DNA of 7,233 nt, taken from Ruminococcus difficilis (GTDB lineage: Bacteria > Bacillota_A > Clostridia > Oscillospirales > Acutalibacteraceae). The translations under genes and the position numbers were made by a program. The DNA is taken from the NCBI RefSeq assembly GCF_016680995.1, contig NZ_JAEQMG010000124.1:1-7233 (forward strand), given 5' to 3'. Shown here in pieces: positions 1-4,760 of the stretch; position 1 is the first letter of the stretch, and every line of letters begins with the position of its first letter. The notes below the pieces were generated by a model, which was not told the origin of the DNA, made no database searches, and saw only the letters and a program-made list of their open reading frames with translations.

Positions 1-87
1 GGGCAGATTGCCGAGCACGCTGTCCCTGTCCTCATCGAACCAGCCGTCGTCGTAGTGCGCGTGAGCGTCGAAGATATTACTCAGCAT
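1..87 (-). CDS. tatD: TatD-family metal-dependent hydrolase/DNase, N-terminal fragment (cut by left window edge)
   Basis: Only the first 29 codons are present, read on the minus strand from an ATG at 87-85; the rest lies beyond base 1. The peptide begins MLSNIFDAHAHYDD and continues with an FDEDRD stretch. The HxH pair (H9, H11), preceded by D7, is the first metal-ligand motif of the TatD amidohydrolase-fold nucleases, and the sequence after it also resembles TatD openings. The ATG lies inside the last codons of metG (overlap 7 nt, ATGCTGA), which suggests translational coupling and one transcript with metG. The order metG-tatD is a common arrangement in Firmicutes. Family members are cytosolic Mg/Mn-dependent 3'-5' exonucleases or deoxyribonucleases implicated in DNA repair and quality control. 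The family call rests on few residues but fits motif and context; the exact subfamily is open. Confidence 0.8.
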   Translation of the reverse strand, partial: MLSNIFDAHAHYDDGWFDEDRDSVLGNLP

Positions 88-2036
88 ATTTTCGCGCCCG
101 CGGGCATACCATCTATTGTGAGCACCTGGAGCTTCTCGTCCTTGCCCTCGCCCTCAACGGCTGATAGGATCATTCCGTGGCTCTCAACGCCGCAGAGCTT
201 TACGGGCTTGAGGTTCGATACAAAGAGTATCTTCTTGCCGACCAGCTCCTCGGGCTGATAGAACATCGCGATTCCACTGACGATAGTGCGCTCGTCAGCT
301 CCGTCGAAGATTGTGAACTTCAGAAGTTTCTTTGACTTCTTGACCTTCTCGCAGGCTCTTACCTCGCCGACGCGGATATCGCTCGCCGCGAAGTCGTCAA
401 TGCCAATCTGAGCGACGCCCGCAAGCTCCTCGCGGATCTTGGCCGCGCGCGGGTCCTCGTCGTTGTTCTTGATAATGCTGTTGAGCTCCTCGATTTCCTT
501 CTCGACGTCGATTCTCGGGAAGAGCGCCTCGCCCTTCTTTACGGTGACGTTTTCGGGGAGAACATTGAACTTGTCTGCGTTGCCGTAGCTTGCGCACTTC
601 TCGCATGCGCCGATCTGTTCGAGAGCCTTGGGCATGGTTGTGGGCATGAAGGCGGACAGCAGAGTCGCGACAATGCGGATAGTGTCGAGCAAATTGTAGA
701 GAACGGTAGCGAGCCTTGCGCGGTTATTCTCGTCCTTTGCGAGAATCCACGGCGCTGTCTCGTCGATATACTTGTTGGCGCGCGAAACGACCTTGAAAAT
801 CTCGGCGAGAGCATTCTGCAGCTGAGTTTTTTCGATGAAGTCGTCAACCTTCGCGCGGAGAGAGGTTGCCTCGTTGATCAGATCCTCGTCAAACTCGCCT
901 GCCTGACGCTCTGAGGGCAGAGTGCCGCCGAAGTACTTCTCGACCATCGCGACGGTGCGCGAAACGAGGTTGCCCAGACCGTTAGCGAGGTCGGAATTTA
1001 TGCGGTTGATCATGATCTCGTTCGAGAACGAGCTGTCGGAGCCGAGAGCCATCTCGCGCATGATGTGGTAGCGGATAGCGTCTGCGCCGTAACGCTCGCC
1101 GAGAATGAACGGGTCAACGACGTTGCCGAGAGACTTGGACATCTTCTGACCGTTGAAGGTGATCCATCCGTGAACCGCGAGGTGCTTTGGCAGCGGAAGC
1201 TCGAGAGCCATCAGCATAGCAGGCCAGATGATCGCGTGGAAGCGCATGATGTCCTTTGCGACCATGTGAGTGTCGGCAGGCCAGTACTTGTCGTAGTCGT
1301 CGTACCTGTCGTTGAGATAGCCGAGGGCGGTGATATAGTTGGAGAGCGCGTCGATCCAGACATAGACGACGTGCTTGTCGTCAAAGGTTACGGGAATGCC
1401 CCACTTGAAGGTCGTGCGCGAAACGCAGAGGTCCTCAAGACCGGGACGGATAAAGTTGTTTACAAGCTCCGTCGCGCGGGTCTTGGGACGGAGATAGTCG
1501 GTTTCGGTGAGCAGTTTCTCAATGCGGTCGGCAAACGGCGACATCTTGAAGAAGTACGCCTCCTCCTTTGCCTCGGTGACCTCTCTGCCGCACTCGGGGC
1601 ACTTGCCGTCAACGAGCTGGCTCTCAGTCCAGAAGCTCTCGCAGGGCGTGCAGTATTTGCCGCTGTACTCGCCCTTGTAGATATATCCCTTGTCGTAGAG
1701 TGTCTTGAAGATTTTCTGGACGCTCTCGATGTGGTAGTCGTCGGTGGTGCGGATATAGCGGTCGTAGCTGATATTCATAAAGCGCCAGAGACCCTTGAAG
1801 ATCTCGGCGATCTCGTCAACGTATTCCTTGGGAGAGACGCCTTTCTCGGCGGCCTTCTGTTCGATTTTCAGGCCGTGCTCGTCGGTGCCTGTGAGAAACA
1901 TCACGTCATAGCCCTGCATTCGTCTGTAGCGCGCGATAGAGTCGCAGGCGACGGTGGTGTAGCAGTGTCCGATATGCGGATTGCCTGACGGGTAGTAGAT
2001 GGGCGTAGTGATGTAAAATGTCTCTTTTTTACACAT
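81..2036 (-). CDS. metG: Methionine--tRNA ligase (MetRS), with C-terminal tRNA-binding domain
   Basis: Charges elongator and initiator tRNA-Met with methionine in the cytosol (ATP + Met + tRNA). The 651-aa product is full length for the bacterial form with a C-terminal extension. Class I signatures are visible: HIGH at residues 21-24 and KMSKS at 298-302. A single zinc knuckle sits in the connective peptide (C129-x2-C132 and C146-x2-C149), as in the Thermus/Bacillus-type enzyme. An anticodon-binding helical domain follows (about 350-540). After a charged linker, a Trbp111-like OB-fold tRNA-binding domain occupies roughly residues 548-651. The start is set by AGGAGG at 2045-2050, 8 nt upstream of ATG. 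The stop TGA (83-81) overlaps the start of tatD. I see no frameshift or missing catalytic motif. The long plus-strand open frame across it is a GC-rich shadow. Confidence 0.97.
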   Translation of the reverse strand: MCKKETFYITTPIYYPSGNPHIGHCYTTVACDSIARYRRMQGYDVMFLTGTDEHGLKIEQKAAEKGVSPKEYVDEIAEIFKGLWRFMNISYDRYIRTTDDYHIESVQKIFKTLYDKGYIYKGEYSGKYCTPCESFWTESQLVDGKCPECGREVTEAKEEAYFFKMSPFADRIEKLLTETDYLRPKTRATELVNNFIRPGLEDLCVSRTTFKWGIPVTFDDKHVVYVWIDALSNYITALGYLNDRYDDYDKYWPADTHMVAKDIMRFHAIIWPAMLMALELPLPKHLAVHGWITFNGQKMSKSLGNVVDPFILGERYGADAIRYHIMREMALGSDSSFSNEIMINRINSDLANGLGNLVSRTVAMVEKYFGGTLPSERQAGEFDEDLINEATSLRAKVDDFIEKTQLQNALAEIFKVVSRANKYIDETAPWILAKDENNRARLATVLYNLLDTIRIVATLLSAFMPTTMPKALEQIGACEKCASYGNADKFNVLPENVTVKKGEALFPRIDVEKEIEELNSIIKNNDEDPRAAKIREELAGVAQIGIDDFAASDIRVGEVRACEKVKKSKKLLKFTIFDGADERTIVSGIAMFYQPEELVGKKILFVSNLKPVKLCGVESHGMILSAVEGEGKDEKLQVLTIDGMPAGAKIC

Positions 2037-2044
2037 GAGTAATT

Positions 2045-2050
2045 CCTCCT
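2045..2050 (-). promoter_or_regulatory. Ribosome binding site of metG
   Basis: Perfect AGGAGG on the minus strand, separated from the metG ATG by 8 nt. It confirms the metG start and gives a leader of only about 35-40 nt from the predicted promoter, too short for a T-box or SAM riboswitch. Confidence 0.85.
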
Positions 2051-2079
2051 AAATGTTCAGCGAATGGGCTGTATCTTTT

Positions 2080-2108
2080 ATTATAACAATTCCTGCGGAA
2101 AAATGCAA
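2080..2108 (-). promoter_or_regulatory. Putative extended -10 promoter of metG
   Basis: On the minus strand the -10 is a consensus TATAAT (2085-2080) preceded by TGT at 2088-2086, giving an extended -10 (TGnTATAAT). Seventeen bases further upstream is TTGCAT (2108-2103), a weak -35 that keeps the first three consensus bases. Transcription would start near 2073. The strong extended -10 probably compensates for the poor -35. This is a sequence match only. Confidence 0.6.
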
Positions 2109-2165
2109 CAGAAACACAACAATCTGCCAAAAACGCAGGCGTTGCCGATAAAATGAAAATACCTC

Positions 2166-2197
2166 TTGACAAAAGGAACAATGTATGGTATTATAAT
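2166..2197 (+). promoter_or_regulatory. Strong sigma-A-type promoter of the initiator tRNA gene
   Basis: A consensus -35 TTGACA (2166-2171) is followed after 17 bases by TATTAT (2189-2194), itself preceded by TGG (2186-2188), so the -10 is of the extended type. A second overlapping -10, perfect TATAAT, lies at 2192-2197 but with a 20-base spacer. Transcription should begin near 2201, about 30 nt before the mature tRNA. A near-consensus promoter is expected for a stable RNA gene. Confidence 0.8.
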
Positions 2198-2200
2198 ATA

Positions 2201-2221
2201 GCTGTAAGACAGCAAGACAGC
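2201..2221 (+). repeat. tRNA leader hairpin and 8-bp tandem repeat
   Basis: The predicted pre-tRNA leader opens with a perfect small hairpin, GCTGT-AAG-ACAGC (2201-2213), and contains two adjacent copies of AAGACAGC (2206-2213 and 2214-2221). The second copy can replace the first as 3' arm of the hairpin. It lies in the 5' leader that RNase P would remove. The structure is visible; any role in 5'-end stability or processing is inference. Confidence 0.5.
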
Positions 2222-2229
2222 GCACATAT

Positions 2230-2306
<77 letters not shown>

Positions 2307-2309
2307 AAC

Positions 2310-2342
2310 AAGACGGTTTTTCGAAACCGTCTTTTCTTTTTC
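2310..2342 (+). terminator. Rho-independent terminator of tRNA-fMet
   Basis: A 10-bp perfect stem, AAGACGGTTT (2310-2319) with AAACCGTCTT (2324-2333), closed by a TTCG tetraloop, then a T-rich tract running to about 2341 interrupted by one C. It begins 4 nt after the CCA end of the tRNA. Confidence 0.9.
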
Positions 2343-2362
2343 CGATTTTTCCGAAAATGCCC

Positions 2363-2388
2363 GAAAACGGCTTATCTATGCGGTTTTC
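2363..2388. repeat. Imperfect inverted repeat downstream of tRNA terminator
   Basis: GAAAACGGC (2363-2371) can pair with GCGGTTTTC (2380-2388) at 8 of 9 positions around an 8-base loop. It lies in the 180-bp gap between the tRNA terminator and the TnpV gene. There is no following T tract, so it is not a convincing terminator. No clear promoter for the TnpV gene was seen in this gap. Confidence 0.3.
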
Positions 2389-2439
2389 AAACAGCAATAG
2401 AATAAAGTTGGGAAAAGTTAAGTCAGAATTAATACAGTT

Positions 2440-2461
2440 AAATCGCAGTCAAATCGCAGTC
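2440..2461. repeat. Perfect 11-bp tandem duplication
   Basis: Two adjacent identical copies of AAATCGCAGTC (2440-2450 and 2451-2461), about 60 bp upstream of the TnpV-like gene. It may be a slippage product, a binding-site pair, or a scar near the left boundary of a mobile segment. The sequence does not decide between these. Confidence 0.6.
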
Positions 2462-2522
2462 ACAAATAAAACCTGAGCCGCCGAAATCGTTTCCGACAAT
2501 CATTTTTTCGGAGGTTAAAGCT

Positions 2523-2882
2523 ATGACAAACACAAAGATCACTTACACACAGCAGGGCGACTATCTTCTTCCCGATTTGAAACTGCCTGAACAGCCGAAG
2601 GTCGAAATCGGAATTTTCGGAAAGCGGCGTCTTCGCTATTTGGAGCGTAACCGTAATATACTCTACACAAATCTGCTTACTAAAGGAAAGCTGACCGCTT
2701 ATCTCACCGATATCGACGAACAGGCGGAGAATATGTTTGATCGGTTGGTAAGGCAGCTTGCAGAGCGTGAGGGCGTGACGGAGCAGCTTAAAGCAGAAAA
2801 CCAAATGCTATGGGTTAAGAAGATGAATTCTATCCGCAACCGAGCAGAGGAAATCGTTAATCACGAGTTGATTTACAACTAA
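2523..2882 (+). CDS. tnpV: TnpV-family transposon-encoded protein
   Basis: A 119-aa protein that I recognise as TnpV, a small protein carried on clostridial mobile elements. Recognisable features in order are a TQQGDYLLPDL opening (9-19), LPEQP (21-25), a basic FGKRRLRYL segment (32-40), YTNLLTKGKL (48-57), a helical IDEQAE stretch, and a conserved C-terminus with EGVTEQLKAENQM (83-95), MNSIRNRAEEIV (101-112) and ELIY (115-118). Length is typical and the gene seems intact. The ATG is preceded by CGGAGG (2509-2514) with an 8-nt gap. The biochemical role of TnpV is not established; it is a marker of mobile elements. No transposase or recombinase accompanies it here, so it may be the relic of an eroded element. 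The opposite-strand frame is a shadow. Confidence 0.85.
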   Translation: MTNTKITYTQQGDYLLPDLKLPEQPKVEIGIFGKRRLRYLERNRNILYTNLLTKGKLTAYLTDIDEQAENMFDRLVRQLAEREGVTEQLKAENQMLWVKKMNSIRNRAEEIVNHELIYN

Positions 2883-2981
2883 AACCAGATTGTGAGGTAA
2901 AAGGCGTTTTCTCAGTGTACTGAAAGCCGACCCGAAGCTACTCGTCAAAAACAATATTATCAGCGCATAAAATGAATCCGG

Positions 2982-3016
2982 CGCCCCTTGATAGGCAAAT
3001 CGCTTATCAAGGGGCG
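2982..3016 (+). terminator. Long-stem hairpin, possible terminator after the TnpV gene
   Basis: A 12-bp perfect stem, CGCCCCTTGATA (2982-2993) with its complement (3005-3016), extended by three more pairs including one G:T pair (2994-2996 with 3002-3004), leaving a 5-base loop. Only three T residues follow the stem, so termination may be inefficient. The rest of the gap between TnpV and the WYL gene (2883-3127) holds no convincing gene. It contains a short interrupted palindrome TCAGT-GT-ACTGA (2912-2923) and the WYL promoter. Confidence 0.6.
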
Positions 3017-3079
3017 TTTCACTTTGGATTTACAAGAAATCAGTGCACCAAAAACACACCATCTTGCAGTGTATTATTA

Positions 3080-3108
3080 TTGCAGAATGAATTTCAATAT
3101 GATATGAT
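3080..3108 (+). promoter_or_regulatory. Putative promoter of the WYL regulator gene
   Basis: TTGCAG (3080-3085), 17 bases, then TATGAT (3103-3108). A second TATGAT overlaps at 3098-3103 and a second TTGCAG lies 16 bases upstream of the first (3064-3069). Predicted start near 3115 leaves a leader of only about 13 nt, placing the ribosome site at the extreme 5' end. The duplicated TTGCAG could also be part of an operator. This is sequence match only. Confidence 0.5.
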
Positions 3109-3115
3109 AGAGATA

Positions 3116-3122
3116 AGAGGTG
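3116..3122 (+). promoter_or_regulatory. Ribosome binding site deciding the WYL gene start
   Basis: AGAGGTG, a good match to the anti-Shine-Dalgarno complement. The core ends 7 nt before the ATG at 3128 and 4 nt before the ATG at 3125, favouring 3128. It argues against the far upstream ATG at 2972, whose frame would run through the hairpin and promoter. Confidence 0.65.
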
Positions 3123-3127
3123 GTATG

Positions 3128-4183
3128 ATGTTCGCTAAATCTCCGAAAAAACTGATAATAATGAATATTTTGGATATCCTCAAACGATACACAGACGAAA
3201 ATCACCGGCTAAGCCAGAAAGAGATTCAGGATATTCTTGAGCGTGAATATGATATGACGGTTGAGCGCAAGGCTGTTAAGCGCAATCTGATGAACCTGAT
3301 CGAGTTCGGCTATAACATCAATTACAGCGAGAGCGTGCGAATATTCAAAGATAAGGACGGAAAAGAACAGGAGAATGTGATCCTTTCCGACTTTTATCTT
3401 GAGCGTGAATTTACCGACAGTGAACTGCGGCTGCTGATCGACAGTGTGCTGTTCTCAAATCATATCCCCTATAAGCAGGATAAGGAGCTGGTCGATAAGT
3501 TAGCTTCTCTGTCCAATATCTATTTCAAAAAACGAGTGAACCATATCGCCCGTATGCCGGAGGATAAGGCGGATAACAAGCAGCTTTTTTACAATGTTGA
3601 ACTGTTAGACGAGGCGATCGACAAAAGACGCAAGGTGCGTTTTCACTATCTTGAATATCACACCGACAAAAAGCTGCATAAGCGGCGAAATAAAATCGGC
3701 AAGGTTAGGGAATATATCATCAATCCCTATCAGTTAGTCGCCAAAGAGGGCAAGTATTATCTGATTTGCAACTATGATAAGTATGACAATATCAGCAACT
3801 ACCGTGTCGACCGCATAACGGATTTGGAGATCCTTGACGAAAACATCAAGCCTTTTGATCGGCTCAAAGGCAGCGACGGCAGAAAGCTTGATCTTGAGGA
3901 GTATATGGATAAGCACGTCTATATGTTTTCGGGCGAGAACGTGAGGGCTGTGTTCCGAGCGGATAAAAGCCTGATCAGCGACATCATTGATATGTTCGGC
4001 AAGGAAGTCAGATTCAGCGAAGAAACCAACGACGAGATAACCGTCACGGTAAACGTCAACGAGCTTGCTATGGAGCAGTTTGCAAAGGCATTTACACCTT
4101 GGGTTGAGGTTATCAAGCCTGTTACGCTCAGGGAAAAAATGATTGAAAATCTGAGTGAAGGGTTGGAAAAATATAAAGATTAA
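3128..4183 (+). CDS. WYL-domain transcriptional regulator
   Basis: A 351-aa predicted DNA-binding regulator. Residues 1-75 form a helix-turn-helix region (opening FAKSPKKLI, then LSQKEIQDILEREYDMTVERKAVKRNLMNL-like helices; key block 28-57). Residues about 160-240 form the WYL domain, with RRKVRFHYLEY (167-177), NPYQLVAKEGKYYLICNYD (199-217) and YRVDRI (225-230). Residues about 263-350 are a WCX-like C-terminal dimerisation extension. WYL domains are Sm-like folds that sense ligands, in some cases nucleic acid or nucleotides, and control stress, DNA-damage and phage-defence loci. I chose ATG 3128 from the ribosome site; ATG 3125 would add one Met, and a 403-aa version from 2972 is unlikely because it has no ribosome site and covers a hairpin and promoter. 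The next gene follows after 14 nt, so the two are probably co-transcribed. The target genes are not shown by sequence; the adjacent genes are the natural candidates. Confidence 0.88.
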   Translation: MFAKSPKKLIIMNILDILKRYTDENHRLSQKEIQDILEREYDMTVERKAVKRNLMNLIEFGYNINYSESVRIFKDKDGKEQENVILSDFYLEREFTDSELRLLIDSVLFSNHIPYKQDKELVDKLASLSNIYFKKRVNHIARMPEDKADNKQLFYNVELLDEAIDKRRKVRFHYLEYHTDKKLHKRRNKIGKVREYIINPYQLVAKEGKYYLICNYDKYDNISNYRVDRITDLEILDENIKPFDRLKGSDGRKLDLEEYMDKHVYMFSGENVRAVFRADKSLISDIIDMFGKEVRFSEETNDEITVTVNVNELAMEQFAKAFTPWVEVIKPVTLREKMIENLSEGLEKYKD

Positions 4184-4184
4184 T

Positions 4185-4190
4185 AGGAGG
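4185..4190 (+). promoter_or_regulatory. Ribosome binding site selecting a GTG start
   Basis: Perfect AGGAGG immediately after the WYL stop codon, 7 nt before GTG at 4198. It supports GTG as start instead of the in-frame Met codons, none of which lies close downstream with a better site. Confidence 0.8.
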
Positions 4191-4197
4191 AACCACC

Positions 4198-4653
4198 GTG
4201 AACAACAATGAAATCGTATATGAACTGACAGAACAATGGGATGAGCTTATTATAATAGGAAAATGCTTTGACGGAGAGGATGAGTTTTTCGACACAGATT
4301 ACTTTGTTGAGTGTATGAGAGAAACGTTTCATTATTTCTTCGATGGGAGAGAGCGTGCAGAACAGCTCACCAAAGCAGAGATTGCTCTGTACGGATATAT
4401 CTTCGCTTACACAAAGCTACCCGTTGAGTTTATTAATGAAAACAGCGAGGACTTTGAAAAAAGTCAGTTAGCCGCAGATGTGCTTGCACACGCTATTCTC
4501 GGCGAAAGGAATGAATATATTTCCGGAACCAAGCTAAAACAGACTATTTATAACGGCAAGAGCTTTGTCGCATACGAATACGATATCACAACAGATGATA
4601 TGGGCAAATTCACGGAACTCTCCGCGGATGAATTTAAAGAGGAACTTGAATAG
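4198..4653 (+). CDS. Uncharacterised acidic 151-aa protein
   Basis: I do not recognise this family. It starts at GTG with a perfect AGGAGG 7 nt upstream, 14 nt behind the WYL gene, so it should be translated from the WYL transcript. The protein is strongly acidic (about 35 Asp/Glu against 13 Lys/Arg). It has no signal peptide, no long hydrophobic segment, and only a few scattered cysteines. The first 50 residues are rich in aromatics and acids (DEFFDTDYF at 28-36, FHYFFDGRE at 44-52). A helical middle (AEIALYGYIFAYTKLP, 60-75; LAADVLAHAILGERN, 91-105) and an acidic tail follow. An acidic cytosolic protein paired with a regulator could be a protein partner, an adaptor or substrate for the AAA+ protein downstream, or a DNA-mimic-like inhibitor. 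These are inferences from charge and context alone. The open frame overlapping its 3' end in another frame is not a gene. Confidence 0.8.
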   Translation: MNNNEIVYELTEQWDELIIIGKCFDGEDEFFDTDYFVECMRETFHYFFDGRERAEQLTKAEIALYGYIFAYTKLPVEFINENSEDFEKSQLAADVLAHAILGERNEYISGTKLKQTIYNGKSFVAYEYDITTDDMGKFTELSADEFKEELE

Positions 4654-4660
4654 CTTTTTC

Positions 4661-4692
4661 AACAGAGCAGCACATCTACGAGCTGCTCTGTT
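4661..4692 (+). terminator. Intergenic hairpin between the acidic protein gene and the AAA+ gene
   Basis: An 11-bp perfect stem, AACAGAGCAGC (4661-4671) with GCTGCTCTGTT (4682-4692), and a 10-base loop. It begins 7 nt after the stop codon of the acidic protein. The following tract is only TTCCTTTAT, so it is a weak terminator or a partial (attenuating) one. On the minus strand the stem is followed by GAAAAAG, which is not a terminator. Confidence 0.6.
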
Positions 4693-4708
4693 CCTTTATG
4701 CACCGTTT

Positions 4709-4738
4709 TTGTTCCACGCTATATGGTATATTTATAGT
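4709..4738 (+). promoter_or_regulatory. Putative promoter of the AAA+ gene
   Basis: TTGTTC (4709-4714), 18 bases, then TATAGT (4733-4738). Alternatively, an extended -10 TGGTATATT (4724-4732) with no good -35. Either lies between the hairpin and the ribosome site and would let the AAA+ gene be transcribed separately from the WYL gene. Weak match only. Confidence 0.35.
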
Positions 4739-4747
4739 ACACAGAAC

Positions 4748-4756
4748 AAGGAGGTG
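4748..4756 (+). promoter_or_regulatory. Ribosome binding site deciding the AAA+ gene start
   Basis: AAGGAGGTG, close to a full anti-Shine-Dalgarno match, 4 nt (from its G end) and 6 nt (from the GGAGG core) before ATG 4761. It shows that the upstream ATG at 4698 in the same frame, which would lie across the promoter, is not the start. Confidence 0.85.
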
Positions 4757-4760
4757 CAAT

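Noticed and set aside
55..258. 67-codon plus-strand frame across the metG/tatD junction
   Set aside because: Antisense to both genes and without a ribosome site or recognisable content.
397..847. Two minus-strand frames (397-606, 539-847) inside metG
   Set aside because: Alternative-frame shadows of the intact metG frame, with compositions typical of out-of-frame reading and no start signals.
1065..1988. 307-codon plus-strand open frame opposite metG
   Set aside because: It lies wholly inside metG on the other strand, is low-complexity Val/Ala/Asp/Leu, has no ribosome site and matches the usual shadow of a GC-rich gene.
2037..2165. T-box or SAM riboswitch in the metG leader
   Set aside because: The predicted leader is under 40 nt and no T-box sequence or specifier-loop structure is seen.
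2460..2804. Minus-strand 114-codon frame opposite TnpV
   Set aside because: Antisense shadow; the plus-strand TnpV frame has family features and a ribosome site.
2972..3127. N-terminal extension of the WYL protein from ATG 2972
   Set aside because: It covers the 15-bp hairpin and the promoter, has no ribosome site, and WYL proteins of this type begin near the xxSPKKLI segment.
4698..4760. Upstream ATG 4698 as start of the AAA+ protein
   Set aside because: It lies over the promoter-like region without a ribosome site, while ATG 4761 has AAGGAGGTG just upstream.
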